From NCBI GenBank assembly GCA_016800925.1, contig JABCPU010000250.1:36808-100807 (forward strand): DNA of 64,000 nt, written 5' to 3'. Shown in pieces: positions 53,776 through 64,000 of the stretch; positions within the stretch are counted from its first letter, which is position 1; every line of letters starts with the position of its first letter. The notes beneath the pieces are model-generated. The model did not search any database, was not told where the DNA came from, and saw nothing but the letters and a program-made list of their open reading frames with translations. The position numbers were made by a program, and so were the translations under genes. Origin of the DNA: Suillus spraguei (Eukaryota; Basidiomycota; Agaricomycetes; Boletales; Suillaceae).

Positions 53776-55105
53776 ATGGCTGTGCGGCATCCCAAACGAC
53801 TGCGTGATGCTGGTCCCTCGGTTCCTTCCAAATGGTCCCATCTGCTCCCAGATCACTCACCACCTGCCACTCCTACAAACTTGTGGCCGACCACTGTCGT
53901 CAGTGAACCTTGGATGGTTCGTACACGCCAAGCTCCTCAGGCTGCTTGTAGGCCTGTGCCTCCTCTTCTAGTTCTACCTGGCCGGCAGTGTTTTACCCAA
54001 CATGTGGTATCTTCAACTCAATGCTCTCTTGTTCAGGATGAAGGCAACCCACACCCTCCTATCGGCGCCAATCCCCTGAATATTGATCCTTTTATTGATG
54101 ACAGACCTCTTTTCAGTGACTCACTGTATATGCCGGATGGCCCAATCGACCTTCCACATCATCATCTCTCTGGCCTACAGAAGAAGCAAAATCAATGGCG
54201 GAGATGGTCTGAAGAAGTAATCCCTTCCCTAATCAGCCCTTACCTTTGCTACATCCAGCAGTCGGGTTCATTGCAGTCGATCCATGACCTTCGTTGCCCC
54301 ACCGAAGAGGACTCACATTGCAGTCAATTTTGTTGCCCGCAAACACTGGCAATCACCTGTGTACTCTTTGATCATGCATGTTGTCTTTTGAAGCCTCAAT
54401 GGTCTTCACTTACATTCAGCATAAATAGGTCTACAAGTCATCAGCATTTCCTGCTGCAAGTGTTCCCCAGCACCACTCCAACTCATTAAGCGTGGATTGT
54501 TTGCATGTGCTCCTGTTGCCCCATCTCTTGTGGTGGACATCCACATGTTGGAGCTTGTTAAAAACTTGTTTGTACAAATGACTCCCAACTTGACTGCATG
54601 GTGTGAGGCACTGGAGATTTTTTTGAGCGATCAAGGTTATAAGTTGAATACCAAGGTATGGTAATAACTATTCTCATCATCCTGTTTTATTGACTCCACT
54701 GGATAGGATAGTCTTAGATGCCGGTTTAGCAATGCATATCACTGGTATGCTGTACTGACCACCAGAATACATCACCAAATTTGTCTCTGACTCTCTGCAC
54801 GCTGGCCAAGACAACATTCCTTCTCATGAAGCACCCGACACATCACAAATACTAAGTCAGTCGAGCGCCTACCTTCGTTCACGTTGCCCTCTCTGCTTCA
54901 GTGGGAATGACTGGAGACAGCATCGTGATCCTGACACAAAGTAAGTGTTCAAATTTCACACAATCAGTTAACTCATTATCTCTTCAGGGTCAACTGCATC
55001 ATTTGTGTGGATGCATGCTTCACTCAAAAACGGTCCAACAACCCACGAAATTGTCGCATGCAAGATCCACCCAATCCAACTCCAACTATTTTTATTTCTG
55101 AATCT
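53776..55105 (+). pseudogene. KDZ transposase, N-terminal half
   Basis: MAVRHPKRLRDAGPSVPSKW, Pro-rich sequence, LQKKQNQWRRWSEEVIPSL, a Cys-rich zone (CSQFCCPQTL), then in other frames LAMHITGMLY, AYLRSRCPLCFSGNDWRQHRD, and after a likely intron (54942-54987) CIICVDACFTQKRSNNPRNC and NPTPTIFISES. This is the N-terminal pattern of Kyakuja-Dileera-Zisupton transposases, including CPLCFxG and D-CFTQKR. It is cut by the Tc1 element at 55106; the C-terminal part appears after repeat R (59460-61125). Confidence 0.8.
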
Positions 55106-55107
55106 TA

Positions 55108-56718
55108 CAGTGGCTCAAAAAACTGTCCGCATGTTTTGGCATTTTTCACTATCTATAATATTGTGTGAGAACAAACAAATGCCTCAAAAACATGCTTATA
55201 CCACATTGTAGTATGGCTTCAGGGCTTTCATTTGAGCCTACACCGTGGGAATCGGTGGAGATATGGTGGAGATACAAGGCTCACAAAATGGTGACTCATG
55301 CGGACAGTTTTTTGACTCAAGTATTTTACAGTAATAACCAGGTATTCTAGTATTTTGTATGACCTCCCTTGGCTTTAATTACTGCCTCTATCCTTCTAGG
55401 CATACTCTCAATTAATTTCTGGCAATCCTCAGCTGTGATCTTCCCCCATTCCACTGCTACTCTCTCCCAAAGCTCCCATACTCCTGTAGGGGGGTTTTCA
55501 TAGGCTTGAAGCTTTTTCTTGAGTGTTCCCCAGAGATGTTCAATGACATTGACATCAGGAGACTGTGCTGGCCAGTCAAGAACATTGATGTTATGTTCTT
55601 CAAACCATTCCCTAGCTCTTCTGGATGTGTGCTTGGGATCATTATCCTGTTGGAAAATGATATCTTCTTCATCAATCCCTGATTCTGCCAAGCTAGGCAG
55701 CAAGTGGTCATTTAAAATGTCCACATACTGCTCAGCATTCATCTTCCCCTCAACCTCAGCAAGCATTCCCACACCATTCCATCCCATACAGCCCCATACC
55801 ATTAAAGAACCTCCTCCAAACTTGACAGTCCAATTAACCTCTCTGTCTGTTAGGCCATCTCCCTTCTTTTTCCATACATATACATACACCTTCCCATCTG
55901 ACCCAATCCTATTGATTTTGGTCTCATCTGACCATATAACATGCTTCCAGTCCTCTACAGTCCAGTGTTGATGAGCTAAGGCAAAGGCTAGTCTTCTCTG
56001 CCTATGTTTGATGGAGAGAAGAGGCTTTTTCTTCTTTGTTACTGCCTTGAGATGAGCTGCCTTGAGAACATTCCTCACAGTTTGTGAAGAGACAGGGGTA
56101 GTGATGGTGGAATTGATATAATGGGTGGCTTGGACAGCATTATCAGCCTTTCCTGTAGTGATATGTTGGATAATAGCCCTTTTGTCAGTAGAGGTAAGCT
56201 TGGATGGACGTCCTCCACAAGAGTTTTCCTTGTCTGGGTGGCTTTCTTTGATGAACTTGGCCACAGTGGACTTGCATACTCCAGTTCTAGAGGAAATTTG
56301 GCGAGCAGAGAGGCCAGCATAAGACAGAGAGAGGATATTATCTCTTTGAGCAGAGGAGATGGCTTTCATGGTAATTATGACTATGATACATGAGATATTC
56401 TGGTTTATATAGTTAGATATAGTCATAAAATAACATAATGACACCACTTTATAATTTATATAATAGTGGCATGATTTTTATGGTGTCATAAATAATGATT
56501 TATATAGTTTTAATATACACTCAAAAAACTGTCCACATGAGTCATCATTTTATAAGCCTTATATCTCCGCCGATTCCCACGGTGTAGGGCTCAAATAAAA
56601 GCCCTGAAGCCATACTACAATGTGGTATAAGTATGTCCTTGAGGAATTTGTTCATTCTCACACAATATCATAGATAGTGAAAAATGTCAAAACATGCGGA
56701 CAGTTTTTTGAGCCACTG
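55108..56718 (-). mobile_element. Tc1/mariner element, apparently intact (TSD TA)
   Basis: 1611 bp between TA dinucleotides (55106-55107, 56719-56720). Terminal inverted repeats are about 220 bp and start CAGTGGCTCAAAAAACTGTC. Within each end the outer motif CAAAAAACTGTCCGCATG recurs at the inner edge in inverted form (CATG(C/T)GGACAGTTTTTTGA). The left flank is KDZ transposase coding sequence and the right flank is repeat R. Confidence 0.93.
55347..56369 (-). CDS. Tc1-like DD34E transposase, 340 aa, open frame
   Basis: Starts MKAISSAQRDNILSLSYAGL (56369); upstream codons in frame are non-conserved. Paired helix-turn-helix: SARQISSRTGVCKSTVAKF and the second at about residues 65-115, joined by the CGGRP box (GRPR-like). 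Catalytic triad: IWSDETKINRIG, FQQDNDPKHTS and SPDVNVIEHLWG, with 34 residues between the second Asp and Glu, the DD34E mark of Tc1. It ends KAKGGHTKY as in many Tc1-like proteins. The length is normal and no stop or frameshift is present, so the enzyme may be active. It would cut at the terminal repeats and reinsert at TA. Confidence 0.95.
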   Translation of the reverse strand: MKAISSAQRDNILSLSYAGLSARQISSRTGVCKSTVAKFIKESHPDKENSCGGRPSKLTSTDKRAIIQHITTGKADNAVQATHYINSTITTPVSSQTVRNVLKAAHLKAVTKKKKPLLSIKHRQRRLAFALAHQHWTVEDWKHVIWSDETKINRIGSDGKVYVYVWKKKGDGLTDREVNWTVKFGGGSLMVWGCMGWNGVGMLAEVEGKMNAEQYVDILNDHLLPSLAESGIDEEDIIFQQDNDPKHTSRRAREWFEEHNINVLDWPAQSPDVNVIEHLWGTLKKKLQAYENPPTGVWELWERVAVEWGKITAEDCQKLIESMPRRIEAVIKAKGGHTKY

Positions 56719-56900
56719 TATATGAACCCTGGGAAATCCTGACCAAGGAATATTTGTACTCTGGGACTTCCCAACATAATTATATGCCCTCTGGGAATTC
56801 CTGCCTGCAGAATATATGACTCCTGGAAATTCCCAACCAAAGAATATTTACCCTCTGGGACTTCCTGACATGATTATATGAACACTGGGAATTCCCAGCC

Positions 56901-57671
56901 TGTTAAGACCATACTCAAAAGGGTAAGGATCCGAAGGGCTTTGGCATCAGTTCGTGCACTGTGCCCCTTCCCTGAGTAATGCCCCTTATTTCAGGGAGTA
57001 GGTATATGTCTGAAGATCCAGAAGGAGTTGCGTGGCAGATCTGGACGTCCGAAGGTATCAGATATGATACATCTGAAGGTCATCCGGAGCGTAGGAATGG
57101 AACGAGGATTATGGCTAGCTTCGGAACGAGTTCCTAACTAGAAACTGACAGAGGTAGACTATCCGAAGATAGAGTCGGAGATATAGACTTTAAAGGAATC
57201 AATCCTAAGTCTCAGAAGATGACTAGAGCGGAAAGTGACTCAAGTCCGAAGGAAGCAGAATGAGCAGAATCTAAGATGATATTTGAACTAAGGTTCTACG
57301 GAGATCTACGAGTGGTTTATATACTGTAAGTATCTAAGACGGATAATCAACAAGTCCGGGACCGAGGGCTATGTACGAAGTGTAACGGAAGTCTATTAGT
57401 TAATGCGCAGCGGATCAGTAAGCATGAATTGGGAATGAAACACAGGTAATGTATCAGTGGCACAGGATGGAAGTATACACAGCCAGAATACCAGAAACAG
57501 GAGGAATGACGAAAGGAGATAGACACAGATATACATAAGGGAGTTAGAGTGCGAGAAGTGGGCACATTCGGATGGGTGATCTGGACAGGATCTGTGGACC
57601 AGATGGAAATAGAATCGATCAGATCTGATTGGATATGGTTGGATCTGGGATTAGAAGTATGGTATATGACA
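56901..57671 (-). repeat. Solo LTR-A in repeat R, right (TSD CAGCC)
   Basis: 771 bp with perfect CAGCC repeats (56896-56900, 57672-57676), the complement of GGCTG in the left arm. Same insertion event as 45382-46150. Confidence 0.92.
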
Positions 57672-57679
57672 CAGCCAAG

Positions 57680-58290
57680 GAATAATTGTACTCTGGGAAA
57701 TCCTAGGGGAAGAATATTTGCACTCTGGGACTTCCCAACATGATTATATGGACACTGGGAATTCCCGACTGAAGAATATATGGCCCCTGGGAAATCCCGA
57801 CCAAGGAATATTTACACTATGGGACTTCCCAACATGATTATATGGACACTAGGAATTCCCGGCCAAAGAATATTTGTACTCTGGTACTTCCCAACATGAT
57901 TATATGCCCTCTGGGGAATTTTTGGGGAAAGAATATTTACACTCTGGGACTTCCCAACCAAAGAATATTTGTACTCTGGGATTTCCCAATATGATTATAT
58001 ACCATCTGGGAATTCCCAACTGCACAATATATGATCTGTGGGACATCCCAACATGACTATCTGCACCCTGGGAATTCCCAGTATGATTATATGACCTCTG
58101 GGAGGTCCTAACTCAAGCATATATGTACTCTGGGAATTTCCAACATCATTATTGATACCCAGGGAATTCCAAAACTATAGAATATCTACTCTCCTGGAAC
58201 ACCCTGCTGTAGCATCTAAGTACTGTATGAAACCTGATCATGATTATTCATCACCTGGGAATTCCCAGCCAAAGAATATATTCATCTCAG
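57680..58290. repeat. Tandem array of GGGAATTCCC palindromes (right)
   Basis: Mirror of 44760-45375, with further units at 56725-56900. CTGGGAATTCCC or CTGGGACTTCCC alternate with AT-rich spacers such as AACATGATTATATG. Confidence 0.88.
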
Positions 58291-58692
58291 GCATTCCTTA
58301 TGTGATTATATCTGGGGCGAAAGGGCAATACAGTAACCCAATAGCACTGCTGAAATCTTAGGTAGTGATTCATATAATACTGATAGTAGTCCCCATGCTT
58401 CTCCTGATGGTTTCTACATTGTCCCTGATGAGGGCCCTATTATTAGGCATTAGCGTGGGTATGGGTAGTTGGTGGGTTGGGTATGAGTTGGCTCATGGTG
58501 ACCCACCATCAACCCATGACCCACATAGTGGGTTGGTGGGTATAATAGCCCCTGGACCAGAGGAGTGGTACAAGCTTAAATTATGTAATGCTAAACTGTA
58601 CAATTTGAACCTTATACATGACATAAACCTTAATCTAATGTGCCTAAATAATCATCATAACCCCGCTGCCATTTTTAGTCAAACTGCACCAA

Positions 58693-59022
58693 ATGGTCAG
58701 CAAGCGTCAGCCAAAGCCCACAGAGAAGGCCAAGGCATACCTACAGGCCATCAAGAAGACTCTAAAATGTAAGTGCAGTGACGAGCCTACCTCTGGCAAA
58801 GCCAAAAGTCCTGTGGCTGCTCCAAGTGATAGCGAAGATAGTCTAGTGCAACCCATATCAAAATCAGCCCCAACCACAAACAAAAATATACAGACTGTCA
58901 TTTGCAGCAAAGAAGAGGAGGACGCACTTTATAGTGATGCCGACATCATTGAAATTCCCACACCAAAATCACAATCTGCAGTACCAACTGTTAGTAGCAG
59001 GTGGGTTACCCACCATGGGTAA
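58693..59022 (+). CDS. Hypothetical 109-aa ORF in repeat R (right copy)
   Basis: Identical in translation to 44036-44365. In this arm it is followed by the same ACCCA-word run (58985-59150). No family recognised. Confidence 0.4.
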   Translation: MVSKRQPKPTEKAKAYLQAIKKTLKCKCSDEPTSGKAKSPVAAPSDSEDSLVQPISKSAPTTNKNIQTVICSKEEEDALYSDADIIEIPTPKSQSAVPTVSSRWVTHHG

Positions 59023-59459
59023 TGAGACCCACCAAACCCACACTACCCACACCACAACCCATGACCCACTTGACCCTTGGGTCGTGGGTATGGGTATGGG
59101 TCAGCTCGTGGTGACCCATGGGTTACCCATGCCATTGCCTACCTATTATACCCCCTAATGGTCTGTAATATGACCTCCACCAGTCCCTATCATACCTCCC
59201 TAAATTGCATCAAAATTGGCCTGAAGGACCCCTGACACCACCCACATGATGGGAAAATCCCATACAAAATATCATAAAAATATGTCCCAGATGGGCTGGG
59301 AAAATAATTGATGTTGTCCTACAATACTTCCCCTATAGTTGCCCCAGTGGGAAATACAACTGGAATCATACCTCTTAGGCCAATACTTGTATAGAGGACT
59401 ATTAACCTAAGAGGTATCTTTTTGGGGGTGACTGAAGTGAATACAACAAGCACTTTCAG

Positions 59460-61125
59460 GTTTGGGTGGATTGAAGCTGATACCTTGAAATGGTACTGGA
59501 ACTGACTATCATTCCTGGAATCGGGTTGTGGCATGTGCATGGACATCAGGACAGTTGCTATGTCCAATATGCTTCAAATTTTATTGAAGGCATTGGCTGG
59601 ATTGATAGATAGATCATAGAGACCCTATGGGCATGTCTCAACCTGATTTCCCCTGCTGCTCGGGGAATGTCATCCCCGCACCGAAAGGGATGTCTTGATT
59701 ATCAGATGAACAATTCCAATTTCTGCAAGATGATCCACATGAAAAGGACTCTTTGCCAGAAATACAAGCTGGTGAAGAATGGCATCACCAAAAGTGGCAA
59801 GGCTTTTGACAGACTCAATGAAGTTGCACCTGGCAATTGAAAGACAGAATGATTAGCCAGTGAGATGATTGCTCAGTCCAGGAGAATCAGTGATCCTGTG
59901 GTGATGGATTTATATGAAATCAATATCAAGAAGGGTAAGTTGACATTCTTTGTCTCCGTGGAGGTCCAAATTAATTTTGCACTTAGCACCAAGCAAAAAG
60001 GAGATCAAGCTTAGACTACTAGAAGCAGGTAATGCCCATAATGCAGCACCCTCTCGCAGATCTGTGGCAATTGAAGAGACTCAAATTGCATTGCTCATCA
60101 AGGTCCAAAGAATTGGAAGACAATCTACAGAGACACAGAGATTAGATATCACCCGGCAATGTGATCATCTCCAAGGCCAGATAGATGAATTCACTTGCTC
60201 TGACACATCTCGGAGAGGGATATGATGCAGATGATGATCCTGATGACTTGAACATAGATATTCTTGATGATCTCAATGATGACCCAGCAGATTTCACCAA
60301 GACATCTGATGTGTGGACAAACTCCCCTGAGCTCACCATAATTCCATTGCCATCAAACCTCGGGGTTGATCAATGCAGACACTGTATGGCAGAGGATCTA
60401 ATTCTGTTGGAGATGTCACTTCATGAAGGGCAGGCCAATGATGCCCTGCACAATCTCCGCATTCACTTGTGCAACAAGGCTATCCTGTTCCGAACAACAG
60501 TTAGGCAAGCCAAATCTCAAGCCCTGAAAACTCAAGTGTGGTCCCAGGTGACATCAGTGCAGCAGGCAGTATCCCTCCATGCCAGTATATATACAAAGAC
60601 CAGGAAGCAAATGATACAACTTGAGCCGGGGCAAGACCAGCTTCAGAAATACAAACCCCTGCTTCACGAGCAGCTCAAAATCAGCACTGCTGTCGGCAAT
60701 CCAAATGCCTGAGGTCAGCAAAATGAGTCCTTTGCTTGGTTCTGGTCCGTGGAAGTTGACATGGGGGGTCCCTATAATTCATGGAATGAGGAATGTGAGT
60801 TCAGGCATGCTTGATATATCCCATGGTGAGCTGACAGGACCCATCCCAAGTTTACCAAGTTCATTGGCTTCAGGCAAAGGCACTATGGGATTGATGGAAG
60901 GAAGAAATATTATTGGTCCAATTGGAGATGGATTGGACGTGCAACTTTTTCTTGTGGAAAGCAACCCAATGGGGTGACCAGATGTGGGAATCATTGTTGA
61001 AACATCTTCTGGGTCATGCATGCTATGCGGGAAGGCAGTCTCAAATGTATTCCTTACTGGCTCAGGATGCACAGGCAGCATTTCAAGACCTGCAGCCCAC
61101 ATTGATTGATGGTGCACATGAATGA
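59460..61125 (+). pseudogene. KDZ transposase, C-terminal part
   Basis: YLEMVLELTIIPGIGLWHV, HGHQDSCYVQYASNFIEGIG (59490-59605), stop, then IIETLWACLNLISPAARGMS with the catalytic Glu region, HRKGCLDYQMNNSNFCKMIH, a gap, MSLHEGQANDALHNLRIHLC (60410-60470), YTKTRKQMIQLEPGQDQLQK and, in another frame, LEMDWTCNFFLWKATQWGDQ and GHACYAGRQSQMYSLLAQDA ending at 61125. These are successive C-terminal KDZ motifs. About 200-250 residues between this part and the N-terminal half (53776-55105), including the first catalytic Asp zone, are missing. Confidence 0.8.
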
Positions 61126-61296
61126 ATTTGTTTTGCTGATGAAACACATATTTGACACCCAAACATTGAGTCCCTGGAATTGTCCGGGTCAGCCCATGTC
61201 AGAGTTTGAATTTCTTATCCATCCATCAGTGACTCATATCATCACCTCTTCACCATCTGTCACTTTAATTGCCAGTGTCACACTCTTGCATTAGCC

Positions 61297-62070
61297 ATGC
61301 CTGTAACTCCTGCATCCACATCTGGTACTCCGAATACCGGAAATCACTGGCAACCCATGAAGCCAAGCCTTGAAGATATTTCTTGTACTTTGAATATGGC
61401 TACATCATGCATGCTGCATGTATCTCTCAATATCAGATGGAGGCTGCTAACAACCCTCCCTCTTCTGCCCAGATCATGTACTTTAAAGCTGGTCTGCAAT
61501 AGGAGATCAATGTAAGTGACTGATGACCAGATGACCAGCTGACTTTGGTGGGCAATGCTGAGGTTTCCAACAGACATTTGTTACACCACTCCTGCAGTAC
61601 TTAGCTGGAAGGAACATCATTTGGTTGTTCCAAGCTTGGTCGCTCATATCCTGACATTGTATCCCATTCTCACCTGGAACACTGTTCTGGACGATGTCTC
61701 TTCATCCCACCTATGTCAGTTCGATGATGTCACAGCTCTGGGACATCCATCCCAGATTATTCCTAGCTATGATACTACATGGTGGATGGGACACATTGCA
61801 ATTCTTAATGAACCATGGCAATGGGGTCAAATCATGAGGTCCTGTGTTGCTCACTACCAGCATTGGATGGAAACTGGAGTTGAGGACGATGACTTGGTTC
61901 TTCCTGAGGTAAATGACTCATTGGGCCCATCAGTGATGGGACTTAAGTTGATTCAAGCATGCCTGGTAGCATTGATGGAGGAGCAAGATGAGGGTATCCA
62001 TGAAAAGATGGCAGAGGTGAAGATGTACACTGACATGCTACAGAGATTGAAGAGAGGCAGGGGAGTGTAG
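61297..62070 (+). CDS. Uncharacterised ORF downstream of KDZ
   Basis: The long part 61555-62070 reads MLRFPTDICYTTPAVLSWKE, YPILTWNTVLDDVSSSHLCQ, PSYDTTWWMGHIAILNEPWQ, HYQHWMETGVEDDDLVLPEV, and ends in a helix rich in E, K and M with a stop at 62070. An AG acceptor-like site (61567-61570) suggests an upstream exon. I do not recognise a family. It may be the second gene of the KDZ locus or a host gene fragment. Confidence 0.4.
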
Positions 62071-62387
62071 TCCTCTTCACTGTGTTCAGAATAGAGAGGT
62101 CTTCATTTTATACATGATGTAAAATATTATATTCCATCCAAATTATTGTCCTGACTCCCAAATATTTAGTTCCAGATTTTGAGGTCCAGATTTCAAGTTC
62201 TGGATGTCGAGTCCTAAATCTCAAATGCCGAGTGCCAAGATACTCAGAGTTTGGGACTCAATTCATGGGACTCGACTTCCGACTGCCAAGTGCCGGGTGC
62301 TGGGTGCAGAGTTGTGAAACTAAAAACATGAGATTCAAGACGAAAAAGATATCTATCAAAAATGTGTGGATCAAAGTTTTTTCATTG
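62071..62387. other. Gene-free spacer with short direct repeats
   Basis: Repeated words of the type TTCAAGTTCTGGATGTCGAGTC, CAAATGCCGAGTGCCAAG, CTGCCAAGTGCCGGGTGC between 62160 and 62310 look like a degenerate microsatellite. No gene seen. Confidence 0.45.
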
Positions 62388-62861
62388 TGTTACGAACTGG
62401 GGTGGCGTCACCAGCGACAGTGAAAAGACACAGACGGTCTGCTGGGAAGTTCTTACAATGTCCAAAAGAGGACAAGGTGAAAGTACAAGGAACGCGTTCC
62501 AAGTACGATCAAGGGTTCAGCCTCAAAGACAAGTCTAAGAGGTATCCACGAGAATAGAGACTAAGGCTAAGGAGTGCTTAGACTTAGAGACGATTCAAGA
62601 CGACTTAGGTTGGAGACCTAAGTGAAGGAGATTCCAGGTAAAACCCAGTAAGATTAAAGTGAAGAATCTACTACAAGTACACCGTGCTTAAATAGACCAA
62701 TATGTGCGCACGGACCAAGAGAGACGTGAGAATGTAAGTGCGTATCCAAAGAAGGAAGGCAACTATAGTACAGATGCGTTGAGCATATGAGTCAGAGTCA
62801 TGTTATGTAATATACAAGGTAAATGAGTAGAAAATGAATAGGGGCACGTACGATTGTAACA
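62388..62861 (-). repeat. LTR-B, 3' LTR of B3
   Basis: 474 bp; TGTTACGAACTGGGGTGGC...GATTGTAACA on the plus strand. The left flank is CATTG. The U3 end abuts the polypurine tract. Confidence 0.9.
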
Positions 62862-62874
62862 TTACCCCCTTTTT
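62862..62874 (-). promoter_or_regulatory. Polypurine tract of B3
   Basis: AAAAAGGGGGTAA on the minus strand, just before TGTTACAATCG. A longer purine run than in B2. Confidence 0.82.
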
Positions 62875-62893
62875 ACATGTAAAGTCACCGACT

Positions 62894-64000
62894 TTAGTCA
62901 TCTTGGTTCTCATAGTAAATGGGATCATCGCTCCACTCATAGTTCTCGTCAGCAAAGGACCCACTCCTCATATACGCAGCTTCTTCAAGACCAGCGCGTC
63001 ATTTAGAATCCCTCCTCTTCTCTGCCTGAATTCGTTCATCGTCAAGTTGTTGCTCCCAAGAACGAAGTGCGTCATAGAATCCTTCGTCCTTCCAGGTTAA
63101 CTCGAAGGGGGAAGGTCCAACTCATCGAGGACAATAGATGGACAAGTGAGTAGGCGACCAATATCTGCAAACCTTGCACTGATATTCCGCACAATTCTTC
63201 TGACGATGTCCAAGTAGTCCACAGACATGACATTTCATGTTTTCATCAGGGTTGGAATGGACCTTGCATAGTGGCGATGGGGAGATGATAGGTGTGGGGA
63301 TAGTAGATCTGGCGCGTTTCTTCCCCTTATTCCTCCTCATACGTTTCAATGCAAGGGTATTGTTACGCCTGAGCTGCGTCTGCTGAGCAGGAGTTAGAGT
63401 GTATGCGGATTCAGGGAGGTCAGGAGTAGTTCCTCTTTCAGCGATCGCAAGGAGTTTGTTAGATGAAGATGGAGTAGTGATACTGAAGTCTTTTACTAAG
63501 ACTGGAGAGATGGGATTCATTGGACCGAATGATGATGGAATAGACATGGGGGGTGTATATGAAGGTCGCGAAGTCGAGGGCCAAGCATTACCAGCTCAGT
63601 GGTAGGAATACCTAGTAATTTAGCGGCCTCACACTGCTCCTCTGTGCAAGGTTCATACAGCCAATCAGGACATTCATGAGAGGTTACGACGGGAGGTGGT
63701 GAGGTTGGCTGTTCGATGGGAGATGGCGTTCGGGGAGATGCGAGGTCAGCTTGCGTTTGTTGTAAATCAGTAATAGCTTCTTCCACTAAGTTTCTAGCCA
63801 CTCTGGTTTCAGCGACTGACTGCTGGATGGTTTCGACAACCGTATTGGTGAGTTGTCCGATCTCTTGGACAGCAGTGCATAGGCCAGCAAAGGCGTCAAG
63901 ACTAGAATACACGCGCAAAGAAGCGGGTGCTGGAATAGGAAGTGGCGTATCTTCCTGCGGAGAGGGAGGTCGAGCAACGCCTGCTCGACGTTCGGCAATG
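62894..64000 (-). pseudogene. ORF3 of chromovirus B3, incomplete, frameshifted
   Basis: Minus strand from the window edge: IAERRAGVARPPSPQEDTPL, helix with LTNTVVETIQQSVAETRVAR and NLVEEAITDLQQTQADL, the marker DWLYEPCTEEQCEAAKLLGI, a frameshift near 63540, SAYTLTPAQQTQLRRNNTLA, a basic patch, CHVCGLLGHRQKNC and CKVCRYWSPTHLSIYC. After a stop, LTWKDEGFYDALRSWEQQLD, a further stop, and an acidic tail (EEAAYMRSGSFADENYEW) with stop at 62894. Similar to B2 throughout, so the ORF is a conserved part of the family. Confidence 0.78.

Larger units (their letters stand above)
56721..59442 (-). repeat. Inverted duplication, right arm (repeat R)
   Basis: Reverse-complement partner of 43611-46335, about 2.7 kb. 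One side adjoins the Tc1 element, the other adjoins KDZ transposase sequence (59460). The spacer between the arms is about 10.4 kb. Confidence 0.88.
62388..64000 (-). mobile_element. Chromovirus B copy B3, 3' end (runs off window)
   Basis: Minus-strand order from the window edge: ORF3 (64000-62894), polypurine tract, 3' LTR (62388-62861). Same order as B2. Pol must lie beyond the right edge. Confidence 0.88.

Noticed and set aside
43611..59442. Interpreting the arms as the LTRs or TIRs of one giant transposon
   Set aside because: The spacer is a mosaic of unrelated elements, the outer flanks give no target duplication, and each arm contains a complete old solo LTR and array.

Overview
The window looks like a repeat-rich stretch of an Agaricomycete (mushroom-forming basidiomycete) genome. 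The evidence is: short introns (about 47-55 bp) with GT-AG or GC-AG borders in closely packed genes; Agaricomycete-type KDZ and DDE transposase remnants; and chromodomain Ty3/gypsy retroelements. I cannot name the species. No rRNA, tRNA or CRISPR was recognised.

Only about 7 kb (9.3-16.3 kb) is ordinary gene space. It holds six genes in strictly alternating orientation: a small basidiomycete protein, a HAP2/NF-YA CCAAT-binding subunit, a SAP-domain Tho1/SARNP-like protein, an Mdm35-like twin-CX9C protein, a 121-aa five-exon protein of unknown function, and a ten-exon amino-acid permease. HAP2 and the SAP gene start only 106 bp apart.

The rest is layered mobile DNA. Three LTR families explain most of it. 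LTR-A (about 770 bp) belongs to chromovirus A, which has one near complete copy at 31.6-39.5 kb (minus strand). LTR-B (about 475 bp) belongs to chromovirus B, with partial copies at 1-1838, 24.8-31.6, 46.3-51.7 and 62.4-64.0 kb. LTR-C (about 1.4-1.65 kb) was seen only as solo or truncated copies. Many are solo LTRs with 5-bp target duplications, nested up to four deep (18.2-21.5 kb). Tc1/mariner, KDZ, PIF/Harbinger and Agaricomycete DDE elements fill the gaps, and a 2.7-kb sequence occurs as two near identical inverted arms (43.6-46.3 and 56.7-59.4 kb).

The most unusual biology is inside the two chromoviruses. Element A carries a spliced antisense gene, tail to tail with pol, encoding a coiled coil plus a CX2CX6C-X13-CX2CX6C zinc-cluster-like protein; both introns are conserved in two copies. 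Element B carries a third sense ORF after the chromodomain, encoding a long helix and tandem zinc knuckles. In both families the expected primer-binding site matches the predicted 5' end of the element's own RNA, about 35 nt after a TATA box, which suggests Tf1-like self-priming. Many apparent frameshifts in 36-39.5 kb may be sequencing errors.
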